Assembly: GCA_000708835.1 (NCBI GenBank)
Contig: DF237136.1
Coordinates: 11,233-37,908, forward strand
Direction: 5' to 3'
From: Klebsormidium nitens
Lineage: Eukaryota > Streptophyta > Klebsormidiophyceae > Klebsormidiales > Klebsormidiaceae
Length of the DNA stretch: 26,676 bases
In this document: positions 1 through 11,251 of the stretch, in pieces
Layout: every line of letters starts with the position of its first letter
How positions within the stretch are numbered: position 1 is the first letter of the stretch
Notes under the pieces: model-generated
The model's database searches: none
Seen by the model: the letters and a program-made list of their open reading frames with translations, nothing else
What the model was told of the DNA's origin: nothing
Translations under genes and position numbers: made by a program

Positions 1-532
1 CAGCTAGCATTAACTACGTCACATCAATACTGTGCTCATACGCCGCAACCTGGCGTAATCGCTTAACTCAGGGGTTATTCTCGTAACGACGTGCGGTTAG
101 ACTTAACCAAAGCCCGTTCGTTACAGGTTGGGAACTTTGAGGGTCTTTAATTTTGATAGGTATTTGGATGCAGACTTCGGCCAGAGTCCATAGTGATGCA
201 GATCAATGAGCTGTGTGGTCCAACAGAGATGTCCGCCGCTCGCAACAGGAGATGGTACGCATATGTGACAAATGAATAGCCTCGCGTGCACATGACGATC
301 GCGTCATTCTTCGCAAGCGTCTACCACTGCACATGAAGAGATGGTCCTGCCGCGGTCATGGTAGACTTGCAGGTCGAGTCAGGTGCAGGCTCCAGTCATG
401 CACCAATGATGGCCCATGCGCGTGCACGCGTGTTTCCCTTATGAAAGATACACAAAATTCTAGCTTCTCAAAGCCGTGAGCGTTGAGAACACATGTCATG
501 TATACGGATCCCAGACCGTGCAGTTCCTCGGA

Positions 533-1180
533 GTACGGCGTGCTACCACCGCACTGGTACCGCGGTGGTACCGCACACCGTTCGCGGTGCGTGCTCGGTG
601 CCAACGTGCCCGGTACATGCAGTCGAGATATTTTGGCACGCGATCTCTCAAGACGTCGATCGGGACATGTACAGTGCCAATGCGCAAACAGTGGACAGGT
701 TGTCAGATGTTACGTACAACTCACTGGAGATTTCGTATATTTCGGGGCCTCCTGACCTCCGTGGAGATATCTGTTCAATGTTGCACTCGGAGTTGACTAT
801 CGGGCACTGCTTGATCTGAATTTTTGCCCTCAATAGTCACTGCTGACTCTCCGAACGATGCTCGGGGTTGGTGAGCTCGGTTCGAGCGCGGTTCATGCGC
901 GTCTGCCGTTCTAGGTACCTATGTACAAAATTGAGTACCATTTCATGAACGGTGTACCGGTACCTAGCTAAGTAGGTCTGGACTCTGGTGGTCTGCGTGC
1001 AGGCACTGGGTACCGTACTGGTAGGCATACACTGCCATACAGGGTACCTGGGTTCAGCATTGTGCCTACCGTCCTGTACCTATGGTACCTACGACCCGCC
1101 TCGGCCTCAGCCTTCAGGCCGCGTAGGTACGGTACCTTACTCACAATTTACTTACCTAGCGTTGGCCCGGTACCGAGTAC
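533..1180. repeat. GTAC/GGTACC-rich cluster 1
   Basis: I count 20 copies of GTAC in these 648 bases, nine of them inside the palindrome GGTACC; about 2.5 GTAC would be expected by chance. The densest part is 915-1180, with 14 GTAC and 7 GGTACC. Spacing is irregular and the flanking bases differ, so this is not a simple tandem repeat. A match to the plant SBP-domain consensus TNCGTACAA lies at 711-719. It could be a decayed repeat, a cluster of binding sites, or chance drift of a palindrome-rich satellite. Confidence 0.6.
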
Positions 1181-1962
1181 CGTTGGAACTAGGACTAGGA
1201 ATCCTAACTTTCATCAGACTCGTCAGTTTGAATTCGGAGTGCGAGCAACGACTCTCTTTCAGGATTCCAGGCATCCACATAAACCGTCGATGTAATATGT
1301 GAGCCATATCCAACGGCGATTCGTCCCTGTCAAAGCTGCAACCCTAATTATCAACTTGACCAAGCTCGAGCTGGCTGCTCCAGTCTGCTCAAGCTTATAG
1401 TCCTAGCTAGCCACGACTGCCACGATGACCATCAAGATAGTTGAGCGTCACCCACAGCAGCTGGTCTCTTGATTATTAATTGCTCCAAGATGGCGCTTCT
1501 AACTTATTTATCATGGTTTTGGCAATTGCTACTTAAAGCCTGTGTGTACCAATGTGCTGAATGTGAAATTTGAAAAGTTTGAGCTTCAAGTTTCATGATT
1601 TGTCACCTTTGTGCTCAGTCCAAATCAGTCTGTCATTGCCAACTTCCGAAATGTCTCAGCTCCATGCATTTTCCAAAGAGGTATGGGGAAGTCTTGGGAA
1701 TCTTTAGGAAGGCCCCAAAAACATGTTGAGCTGAAAGTATGTCAAAACGATTTTTGGAGGCCGAACCGCAAGTACATTTGCATTCATAGCACATTGGATA
1801 GGGCGCCTGCAACTTAAATTGAGAGAGCCGCATGATCGGAAAGAAGCGCTTTGAAGGTAGCCATTCTGCCATTGCTTTGCAAGGATTTCGCTGCTTGGAA
1901 GCCATACTTGTGTGGTGTCTCCATGCGCTCTCTTTGGACCCTCTTTTTGCAACATGCAGGCA

Positions 1963-2136
1963 GTACGATGCCTCTGTACTCGATCCGTACTAGGACCTCG
2001 GAGGTACCATACGGGCATCATGAAGTCACCACCAGGTACCGGCGATGCGTACCGTCGATTGAGCTGTACTTGCGTACAAGTACCGTGCAGTCTACGCGCC
2101 GGTACCACGCAAATTTGGCCGGGGACTTCCGCGTAC
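1963..2136. repeat. GTAC-rich cluster 2
   Basis: Eleven GTAC tetranucleotides fall in 174 bases (expected about 0.7), three of them as GGTACC at 2003, 2035 and 2101. Positions 2071-2079 match TNCGTACAA, the SBP-domain consensus, within the near-palindrome CTTGCGTACAAG. The block resembles cluster 1 in composition and may be a copy of the same degenerate sequence family. Confidence 0.55.
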
Positions 2137-3542
2137 GTGACATGTGAAGCTAGTAGCTATTTAATTGTCACATTAATCTTGATAGTACGGGGCCGCCACC
2201 TTGACTCAGAAACAATCATCTAGCACATATGAGCCCCATATGTGATCGTGATAGAGAATGAGTTGAAGGCGTATATGTCCAATCGTCGCATATGTCCCGG
2301 CTCAGGCATGTGTCGGAACAAGATGAAGCGATCACATTTTTGCATGAAAATGTAGATGTCCATGCTTCAACCCGGTAAACATACATTGAACTTGCCATGG
2401 AAACGTACATGCACTGCATGATAAGTACATGTGGCACATAAAATGAAACTCAAGAGCGCCATACAGATTTTATGCCCAAGCCTGCATGACAAAATGTTTT
2501 TCGATAAACCTGCTTATCGTGTCGACATGTATAGGTCGAAGCTTGACATCTAAGTACCATTAGCCTCGATAGCATATAGTATGCACACATGCATTACAGC
2601 AATGATTAATTGTAGGGGACACGAACCGGAAAGTGCAAACTAAAAACGTTCATGCTCCTCAAGCTAGAAATAGATGCAAAACATTTTCCCAAAGCTCTTG
2701 TCGAGTGAGTGCCTATATCGCGCGATGGTGACTTCTCATTTGTTAACGCCCTTAGCCACATTAGAGCCATGGAGCACGGTCTTTGGCAGTCCCGGGATAG
2801 TTTGTTGAATCTACAGCTCGCTACGATTGTAAGTCTTGTCCGGCGATCAATGAGAGAAACGGTAATGGCAAATTAATAATGAGCACGAATTATTGTTTTA
2901 ACATGTCATTTATTGCTCGAAGTAACCTTGAAGCAAAGCCTCAATTCAAAACAACTCAGATCTGCGTGCATTGACAACAAAAAATATCCCAACACGGACT
3001 ACAATCGCAGATATACAAATTCGGAATATGTCTGACTAGCTCTTTTCTATGTCCCAGAATCGCAAATGTACAGGTTTCGAACTCCTCGCTATATGTAAGA
3101 CGGTAATCACCCTCAGCTATGTTCCTTCCCTTTGCTTTGATTTAAATTCTTCACGAAAGCGTCCGTGTAAGTTTGAATGTCGTTCATTGTTTCGTGTACT
3201 AGAGAAGTTAAAATATGCTGTACATAGAATCCTGCACAAGTTCGGGAGCAAAACAACATAAGCTACAGATTGACGAAGTATCATGTATGTTCCACAAAAG
3301 TCGGGACAAAAGGCAAAACATCAAGCTTGCTTAATAACGATGGTCAGATTCTCAGAATCCAAGCACAACCTTTCATCATCTGGAAGCTCGGTACTTGCAA
3401 ACAGCATGTTTCAGCTCAATAACATCTGGCTTGCTTATCGAAAGAGGAAAGAGCTTCAAGAACGATCCTTCTCCTTCTCGGACGCAAGTCTCGAAACAAA
3501 GCGCGGTCTAAAACGGGGTATTGTAGCAAAGATCAGGCGTAC

Positions 3543-6532
3543 CTGCCGGACCTGGGGCAGCTATTGAAGGGCGGGCCCTTTGCTTGAGCGTCAACCGCGA
3601 AGTGCTTCCAGCGTGCTTGTCTCCTACTCCGGGACCTACCGGTTCCACTTGGAACATACCATTGAAGTCTTGCATGAACCCCGGCCTAGCTCTGAAGAGA
3701 ACCAAGAGTACAAAGTCAAACGGCAAGCTAGAAGAAAACGAGACGAGGTGAGGAGGGAAAGTCAAAATTGGACCGCAGAGCAGATTGACCAGATATCGCA
3801 GATCTACATGCGTTCTTTATGATATGAAACGGGTCAAGAATACCAGATCGGACAACGCAGATACTCCAATGATCCAGCGCGATCCGGCCTAGCCCTCACC
3901 ACCGTACTCTGACAATTCTCGAAGGACTTGAACACAACAAAAAGCACTTGAACACAACAAAGTTCGTCAGTTTTGACTCGTCAACTGGTAGTATAGAAGC
4001 GTCAAGATTGCAAACCCGTTGCCTCTCAAAGCACAAGACCGTGCATCTCAGGGATGCCGTCACACTAAATGGAGTTTCGTAAAATAGCAGAATTCTTCTC
4101 CAAGGTTGCTCAGCCCGTACTGTCAGACTGACAAAGCTTGAGCACAGCGCACAATAACAAGTGAAAAGCCTCCTCAAGCACTGTAAAATGTTGTGGTTCA
4201 TTGGACAATACAAAAGAACACGCAATCATAGACTGTACAGGGTGCCATACGAACCGAGGATGAACTAAATGAGGGCAACTCACAAGTCGAATGTGATTGA
4301 TCTCTTGACAGGGTCCTCATTCACCCAAAGCTGAGACAGGAACGTTCCATTGAACATCATACACTTCCACCGCTGCCGTTGGTGCAAAAGCTTCTTCCCG
4401 TCTTTGTGTTCAATCTGCCGGCACATGAGGCGAACTTTTGAGATCCACGAAGTTTGACCGTTCGAGCAGAAAGCAAACCAGATTTGAGTATAAGGCAGAC
4501 TGGTGCAAAATGCCGTTTCATCCAGCGCCACCCGTGCTTTCACACCCGCTGCGTCAAGGCCTTTCCTCAACGACGAAAACCCAGCCAAAGCCGTTCAAAT
4601 GCTTCTAATACATTCACTGGCATTGAGCAAGCTTGCCTACTCCCCGACGTCTGCGCGTGCCAACGCCTGCGCGCAGTCCTATTGTAATGCATGATATCCA
4701 CACGGACAGACAGACGTGCAAGCCCACCTTGGCTCCAGCAATTGAGCGGAAGACGTTCTTGGAGTTCTCGTGGTTTGCTAGGATGCTGTACACTGTGTCG
4801 GCACTGGCGTTGATATCTTGTGTCGCCAAAACTTCAAACACCTGGGCCTGTAAGGGATTGGACATGCGTCTCATGAATTCCAGAAATGAAGCTTTCTTGG
4901 CAGAAGCGGAACAAGTGCGCAAGCTGGAAACATGGTCAGGCAATGGCAAAATAGTCATGGACTATTTTTGTGGATTCAATCAAACCTTCCATGGTGTTCC
5001 TCTGATGACACTCTACTAGGTAGGCAGAAAACTAGCTGAAACCGGCCGCACGAGGTCAATCTGATATGAATTGGAAATAATCTCAATAGACTATCAACTT
5101 GAGATGAATAAACAGATGAATGTCTTGAAATGAGTAAGGTGAGGAATAAACCCAATTGGTTCTGCTCCGAGTTTGGTGTCAGACTTGAGGGGTCGACACC
5201 AACTTTTGACCTGCCTCCAAAGGCGTTCCCTTCGAGCCTTACTGCTAAAAGGGCCTGAGAGTGAGGCAGGGCCTAACTAAATCACCACAGTGTTTGGCAC
5301 CATTGTTGCTTTGCTTAGCAGTGATTCAAAAACATAAGTGGCAAGAAGAAGTCAATTTGCCCTACCAGAATCCTGATATATGAAAGTTTACCTGGCCCGT
5401 TTCGTCCTTAGGCTTCCACACTCGAACATGTGGCTCCAGTGCACCCCGCCGGTCAATGAGAAAGGGCCGCCCATGAACAACTCGCACCTTGCCCACATTC
5501 CTGTAAGACCACCGCGAGTGAGACAGACGCAGCAAGCACCACCACTTCTCATTTCCACCTTCACGCGTTATGAAGTCTTACGTACAGGCACATAGTACTA
5601 TGTTTCCCAGATTCCATTTAAAAGTTGTACAAACGAACAATAGAACCTGCAATGAGTCTGTTAACCATCATAATGACTCCTTCCAGGTTTTTGAAAGATC
5701 TAATGATTCGCTTTCCAGATCACTAACAGCACAACTCTGACTTGGAGGGAATCGGGCAGGAATCCACTGCCGATTACGATTTCAGGTTTGCACGCAGTCA
5801 AACACATGGTCATTGTCAGATTGCTTGCAGACTTTTTGGTTGGTGGTGGCCCGCAGACATGCTCCTATAACCCTTGTGTCCATTGACTGTTCTACCTGGA
5901 TAGACGAACTTCACCGACGCATTGGCTGGCATTGACAAAGACAAAAATACACTAGGATACATTCCCAACAGACGCCTTCATCATAGTGTGGCATTCTCAA
6001 CCAAGCATTGAACACAGCCACGTCCTAATGGAGCTGAAAAATGCTCACCAATAGCTGGAGTTGCTGTTTACTTTGCTAGACCTCCACGCTGCATGTGCCT
6101 ATCTTTCAACAGGTTGACCAGACCTGTATGTTTTGACAGCGATTTGAATCATCCTCTGATCGACAGCACTTCAGATAAACATTCATGATGAAGAAGGCCA
6201 ATTGCGTGCACTCACCTCTGCAATAATTTCCCAACACTCTCATAGCGGGGCACTCCAGTGATGTCCAACCCAAACTCCTTCAAACGCTCCACAACGTGTT
6301 TCTTTCTGTTGCTCTGGAAGTGCATTGTTCTCTCCACATCTGGAGACATAGCGCATGTGCCGCAAATGTTGAAAGGCAGGTCTCCCCCTGCCCTTTGACT
6401 GCTTGCACGCAGAACCCTGTTGCTGAACGGGCTCAGCTGCTTCAAGGCTGCATGCACTGATGCAGTGCTATACAGTGCTAGGAAGCCGCCAAGGCCAGCA
6501 ATGAAACATCGATTACTTTTTCTGGGGGGCAT
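3543..6532 (-). CDS. SRPBCC/START-like (polyketide cyclase/COQ10-type) protein, ends unresolved
   Basis: Exons on the minus strand: 6216-6532, 5392-5500, 4728-4847, 4284-4414, 3543-3685. All phases join (2/1, 0/0, 0/0, 2/1), giving at least 274 aa. The last three exons form a SRPBCC fold (Pfam Polyketide_cyc type). Near residue 160 is ADTVYSILANHENSKNVFRS, then RWKCMMFNGTFLSQLWVNED, then PGFMQDFNGMFQVEP, matching the helix-grip pattern of plant lipid/quinone-binding members. Residues 1-142 belong to no family I recognise; they include FGLDITGVPRYESVGKLL and VRVVHGRPFLIDRRG. ATG at 6532 gives a hydrophobic N-terminus; ATG at 6663 opens another frame with an S/A/R/Q-rich, transit-peptide-like start, so an upstream exon is possible. 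The end after 3543 is uncertain: a stop at 3376-3378 could be reached by one more splice, or the frame closes at 3508 without it. Introns of 313-715 bp hold no other gene. A lipid or quinone ligand is inference from the family. Confidence 0.72.
3926..3962. repeat. Short direct repeat, 20-nt period
   Basis: ACTTGAACACAACAAA occurs at 3926 and again at 3946, two copies 20 nt apart. It lies in an intron of the SRPBCC gene. No function is evident. Confidence 0.7.
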
Positions 6533-6760
6533 CTCACGTGCTTCGACTTGACTTGCACAGAAAGTTGAAACCCTAATCTGACACGCGGTGTCTGCAGCAG
6601 GGCTGCAGAAGCCTGAGAAGGGCTCTGAACGGTACCTAGTTCGACGACGAAAGGGCGCTGCATGGTGAATGCGAAGCGATAGAATTTTAAAAGCTGGCTG
6701 AGGTTGCTTCAAGGGCGTGAATCATAAGAAACATAGGCCTAGAAGCTCATTGCTGGCAGC
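6533..6760. promoter_or_regulatory. Short divergent promoter between SRPBCC and PXN genes
   Basis: The minus-strand SRPBCC gene and the plus-strand peroxisomal carrier gene start head-to-head. The gap is 228 bp if the first begins at 6532, or only 97 bp if translation begins at the upstream ATG at 6663. This forces a shared or overlapping promoter. No TATA box or other element was identified. Confidence 0.5.
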
Positions 6761-9700
6761 ATGTCGGGGGCTGCAGTGGCTGCTGTTGCCGGTGCAGGTA
6801 TGAGCCCTATGTCTTGTTTTACTGAAGAACAGTCTATTGATTGAGGCAGTATCTTATCTGACACGTTCACCTCAGATGCTAGACGTTCGCTTCTTCTGAT
6901 CGTATCAACCGTTCAACCGTTCCTTGATAGTACCACTCGAACTTGCAGGCGGCGGGATCCTTGCGCAGGTTGTGACATACCCCTTGCAAACTGTGAGTCA
7001 CCTCTGCTACTGATCTGAGCATGCTCATCTATCATATGACCACTGATGTTTCATCTTGCATCGCATGTTTGATGGTCTCTCAAGGATTGTCCAGCTTGGC
7101 ATTCTCTGTATCTAGAGCACAACTTTCATACGGAAGCGGAAGGTTTGATGTGGTCAATTCTTGCAGGTCAACACCAGACAGCAAACAGAGAGAAAGCTCC
7201 TGAGGCTTCCCGATGCAGATGTTACCCCATCTGAAGCATCAAAAACCACTTTGCAGCAGTTTATAAAGGTAAAACCGCTGAACCAAAGTAGTTTTGGTGG
7301 TCAATTGGGTTTCTGCCAGAGCTGCATGGGAGGATTGTGCTGATGGAAGATGGATATGCATTCATTCACTGATTGCTAGTGTTGTCCAGGGCATGAGACC
7401 GCTCATGTTGATTGCCTGATGGTGGTGCATCTGTTGTGAGCAGATTATCAATGAAGAAGGGCCCAGTTCTCTGTATCAGGTACGCTTTTAGGCATTATGG
7501 CAGCTGCGGCTCTTGAACATGAACTTGCTGATTGATTCTTTATTAAGTTTGAACCCATATCTTACGAGGCAGCTCAGGCTTCGTTGCAGTTCTGAAGCAA
7601 TGATGAGCAGTCACGAAGTCCAGGAAAAGCTGTCGCCTTTCTTCCTGCTTTAACCGAACTTGATCTGCCCCACTTCTGCTGAGGGGCGAGTGGTTGCATC
7701 GCTCCTGTTGTATATTGTCTGGAGTTCTGGACACGCAAGAAGCTGGCATTTCCCACGAGATACCCGAGGATTCATCTCACTCTGTCAATTTCTGCGTGAT
7801 TGATTCTCTCAGGGCTTGGGAAGTTCCATCGTGGGAACTGCACTTTCTCAGGTGAGGCATTCGCCACGATCCAGAATGGATCGGACCCTTTTTTTGGAAT
7901 GATGTTACGTTCTTATAAGATGTTCTGTGAAAAACATGCTTACTGTTTACAGTGATCCAAGGGCAGATTGCAAGAATCGCTTATCATGTTGTGGTGGAGC
8001 TCAAGCAGACACTGGGCCTGATTTGTCGTAATTACAACTGTTTGCTGAGTCATTTTTGAAAGTTCTTTGTCATAGGGAATATACTACGGAGTGTACCAAA
8101 TGGGCCGTGATTGGGCGACCAACAAGAACAAGAAGAGTATTGGCACGTTGACAAGCCTTGCGGTCGCCGCTCTTAGTGGGTGAGTGGCCTGGTCAATCTA
8201 CCTTCCTCAAAGAACCCTCCCAACCCCCATCACCCACCACTGTTTGAAAAGAACACGTTCACTTTGCTGTGGACTTAATTTGCTGCAGCTTTCTTCCGGA
8301 TGCTCCTGCGAAAGAGGCGTTGACATGGTGAGCAGAAGCAGGAAGCGGGAAAACCGCTTTTGGATATCCTTTGCACGTTCAAATCGCAGCAATCTTGGCC
8401 AAGTTATCGATGACAGTGGCATCAAGCTCATTAACCTGTTCCTGCCTCCTTGCTAGGTGCGTCAATGTGCTGCTGACTACACCAATATGGGTTGTGGTAA
8501 CACGGCTGCAGGTACAAAGCTCGTCTTCTTGCTCTGCAAACCAGCATCGGCAGGGCATCCCCTTGCTGCAGAAAGTTCGTGTTCAAAAGTAGGAGTCTTA
8601 TGCTTGGGACGTTGAGAATCTGCTCACTCCGTCTGCCTGACTGCTTCTTCCCCCTCCTGGGTCAAGCTCGATATATCACTTCAAATGCAGACCGAGAAGC
8701 AAGCACGGAAGGCCAAGCTGCGAAGACTCTCAGAAGCTGCTGGCCGATACGAGCTCGAAACGGGAGTTCGAGACAGGAGCTTTGTTGAGAAACCGGTAAC
8801 TACGGCAGGCGCGGTGAGTACTGGCCCTAACTGTTTCGTCGATGGTAGGTTGGATCCATGGTGACGGGCTGCTCAAGTCGCTAAACAAGGATGACAGGTC
8901 GGGCTCGGGTGTTCGTAACGAAACGCCTGTCTTGTGCAGGTTGCTGAGATGTACAAGGAGGCGGGCCTTCTAGGTTTTTGGAAAGGTGTTTTACCTGCGC
9001 TGATCATGGTGAGCACCTTCGACTTCGAGAAGCGTTGTGCCGCTGACTTGCTCGGATGTTACGGGCTCGATCACTCGCTGAGAAGAATCGGTCATCCTCA
9101 TGATGTTCAAGCTGATGATGCCTTTGAAAAGCTGGAAAGGCCCAATGGACATGTTGCATCTGGACCTGCTGATAGAAGTTGACCAGATCCGAGTGATAAT
9201 GACACTTTGTTTTGCAGGTTAGCAATCCAGCAATTCAGTTCATGATTTACGAAGCGCTGCTAGAGCGACTGACTGCAAAGAGGCGGTTGAATAAAGCAGG
9301 GTTCAAGAACATTTCTGCCTCAGAGGTGAGGACTGCGTTGCGGCTGTCCTTACCGACATCTGTTGGAGATATCGTTTTGGTTTGCTTCCCCCGCACCCGC
9401 TTCTTGAGCTGCAAGCACTCAAGGCGCCTCGTGTTCTTTGTGCATCTCACTCTTGCCTCCTTCCGTCCGTGCCCTCACAGCCCGGCGATTCCTTGCAGGT
9501 GTTTATGCTCGGCTCCGTGGCCAAGCTGGGCGCAACGCTGGTCACGTACCCGCTCCTAGTCATCAAGGTGCTTCTTCACCACACCTGAGCATACGGGCAA
9601 GGAGGGAGTGAAGGTCGTGCTTGTGAATACGTGCACTACCTATCGCATCGTCAATCTTCGAGGCCGAGCCCTGGTTTTTGGCAACCTTTACTGACGGTGC

Positions 9701-10282
9701 CCCCCGGTTCATTTGCAGTCGAGGTTACAAGCGAAGCAGGATATTGGGACGGACGACTCGTTGCAGTATACTGGTGAGTACTCTGACTGACGCTTGGGTC
9801 TCGTGCACTCGGACATAATGTGTGACCAGCTGCGGACCTACTTCGAATCGGTCTAGGTAGGAAGCTGAAGAGAGTCCTCAGGTGCCGACATGCAAGAAGC
9901 ACCTGCCGCTCTATCGTGCCGCTGGAGTTTGACCAAATCCGTCTTGGTCGCAGGGACCCTTGATGCTGTGGCCAAGATGGTGAAGCACGAAGGGTTTCTC
10001 AGCTTCTACAAGGTAGGCACCTCCTTTCCAGACGTGCGTCGCTTGGGAAGGCACCAGCTGCCTTGCAATCAGCTTTATCCCCTGAGATGTCTCTTGTGGC
10101 CCTGCGTTCGCCAACTCGTTAACGCTTCTTCTTCGGTCCTCGTTTGTCCTCGACAGGGGATGGACCTCAAGATCGTGCAAAGTGTCCTGGCTGCCGCCAT
10201 TCTTTTCATGACCAAGGAAGAGCTCGTCAAGCTCGCGTTCGTACTGCTGAGGTCCAACAAGGGGCGGAAGCTACCAGCTTAA
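6761..10282 (+). CDS. PXN: Peroxisomal NAD/CoA carrier (PXN, mitochondrial carrier family)
   Basis: Solute carrier of the peroxisomal membrane; the plant orthologue exchanges NAD, CoA and adenine nucleotides. Fourteen exons: 6761-6797, 6949-6992, 7167-7268, 7444-7479, 7813-7851, 8076-8179, 8457-8511, 8691-8813, 8940-9008, 9218-9325, 9499-9567, 9719-9773, 9954-10012, 10157-10282. All phases join to 1026 nt, 341 aa, close to the 331 aa of Arabidopsis PXN. The three Mito_carr repeats carry PLQTVNTRQQ in repeat 1 (about residues 23-32), TPIWVVVTRLQ in repeat 2, and YPLLVIKSRLQAKQ in repeat 3, each at the place of the PX[DE]XX[KR] signature, with FWKG and SFYKG turns. The start is fixed by the PXN-type N-terminus GAGGGILAQVVTYPL. 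The C-terminus IVQSVLAAAILFMTKEELVK is also PXN-like. Codon 1 of exon 1 is the only ATG before the conserved start. Fourteen exons in 3.5 kb is intron-dense. Confidence 0.93.
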
Positions 10283-11251
10283 CGTGACAACCTAGCAAGC
10301 CCATGTCCGCCAATGGCACCCGAGAGAGATCAGAAGGCTGGTGACAGCAAGGTTATAATCTGTAAAATACCGAACTTTGCGATCCAATAAGGACTTTGCA
10401 TGATTCTGGAAAAAAGAAAGCAAGGCCCCGCTCAAATAGACTCGGCTCCTATCGTATGTCCTAGAATGTCCATGTGCGCACCAGTATTGGTATTCAACCA
10501 CGGCATAGTTGCATTCGATGTTTTACCCGGTGTGCTGTATCTTTTTGACTTGCTTCGTTGCTGGAATGTCGTCAAGGAATCGTCGATTGCTTACAGTCGT
10601 CTGCCCAGCCCTAATTTCACCAAATGTTGATGAAGCTCGATCAGAATGAAAAGCTACCACTGCATTCTAATTGAATGTGCACGCGTTACTTTGGCCGCCA
10701 TGACCATGGCCCAGCCCGAATGCGAAAGAAGTCTATATTATGAGATAGTACTCTACCATCATGTGATATGGAGACTGGAAATCATTCATTGACGTGTTCA
10801 GTGACATGCAGGCGTATATGTTGCACGCTATGTAGTTGTGCCCGCGACTTGCGTACACGTGCTGCATCATGTGTGCATTCAACGGATTGGTGGATGCATT
10901 CGTTGTTCCCACCGCATTTATCCCTGACCCGTGCGTCTTTACATATATGGTTGTGCATTATGTCGAGGCTGCTCAGATGTGCGTTCCTAAAGCCTGCTAG
11001 CTCAGCAAGCATGACATCACCAACCATTAGTGCTTCTGGAGATAGCCTTAACAGGATGCTCGAAAGCTACCGTCATGCTTCAGCCGTTTGAGGATCACTC
11101 GCAAGGTGGGTTCAGCAGCATTCCACAGGCACTGAAGAAGCATTGCAACCTGATAAAAGGGTGCATTCAGAGAACGGCAAGCAAGCGGAGACAGTCAATA
11201 CAATCAATATACAATAACAGAAAGTTGGTGAGACGGTGCTTCATTGGCGAC
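10283..11251. other. Convergent intergenic region
   Basis: This stretch separates the 3' ends of the PXN carrier and the proteasome beta-5 gene. The open frames in it (for example around 10768-11091) have no family signature and no convincing splice context. It probably holds the two 3' untranslated regions. A TTACA at 10939-10943 (TGTAA on the minus strand) could be the beta-5 polyadenylation signal. Confidence 0.5.
10361..10365 (+). other. TGTAA polyadenylation-type signal of PXN gene
   Basis: TGTAA lies 79 nt after the carrier stop codon. This pentamer is the usual polyadenylation signal of chlorophyte algae. It supports a green algal source, but one pentamer alone is weak evidence. Confidence 0.45.

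Larger units (their letters stand above)
1..3375. other. Gene-poor region
   Basis: No reading frame here looks like a real protein, and no chain of exons with consistent phases was found on either strand. Open frames between about 350 and 1300 overlap each other in several frames on both strands and have no family signature. The notable content is two blocks rich in GTAC, listed separately. The remainder is fairly AT-rich. No telomere-type repeat, tRNA or rRNA was recognised by eye. Confidence 0.6.

Noticed and set aside
356-1302. Several overlapping open frames on both strands
   Set aside because: They run through the GTAC-rich block in mutually overlapping frames, are Tyr/Val/Pro-rich because of the GTAC repeats, and have no splice or family support.
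3580-3822. Plus-strand open frame of 80 codons with a basic, charged end
   Set aside because: It overlaps, antisense, the SRPBCC exon 3543-3685, which carries the PGFMQDFNGMFQVEP signature.
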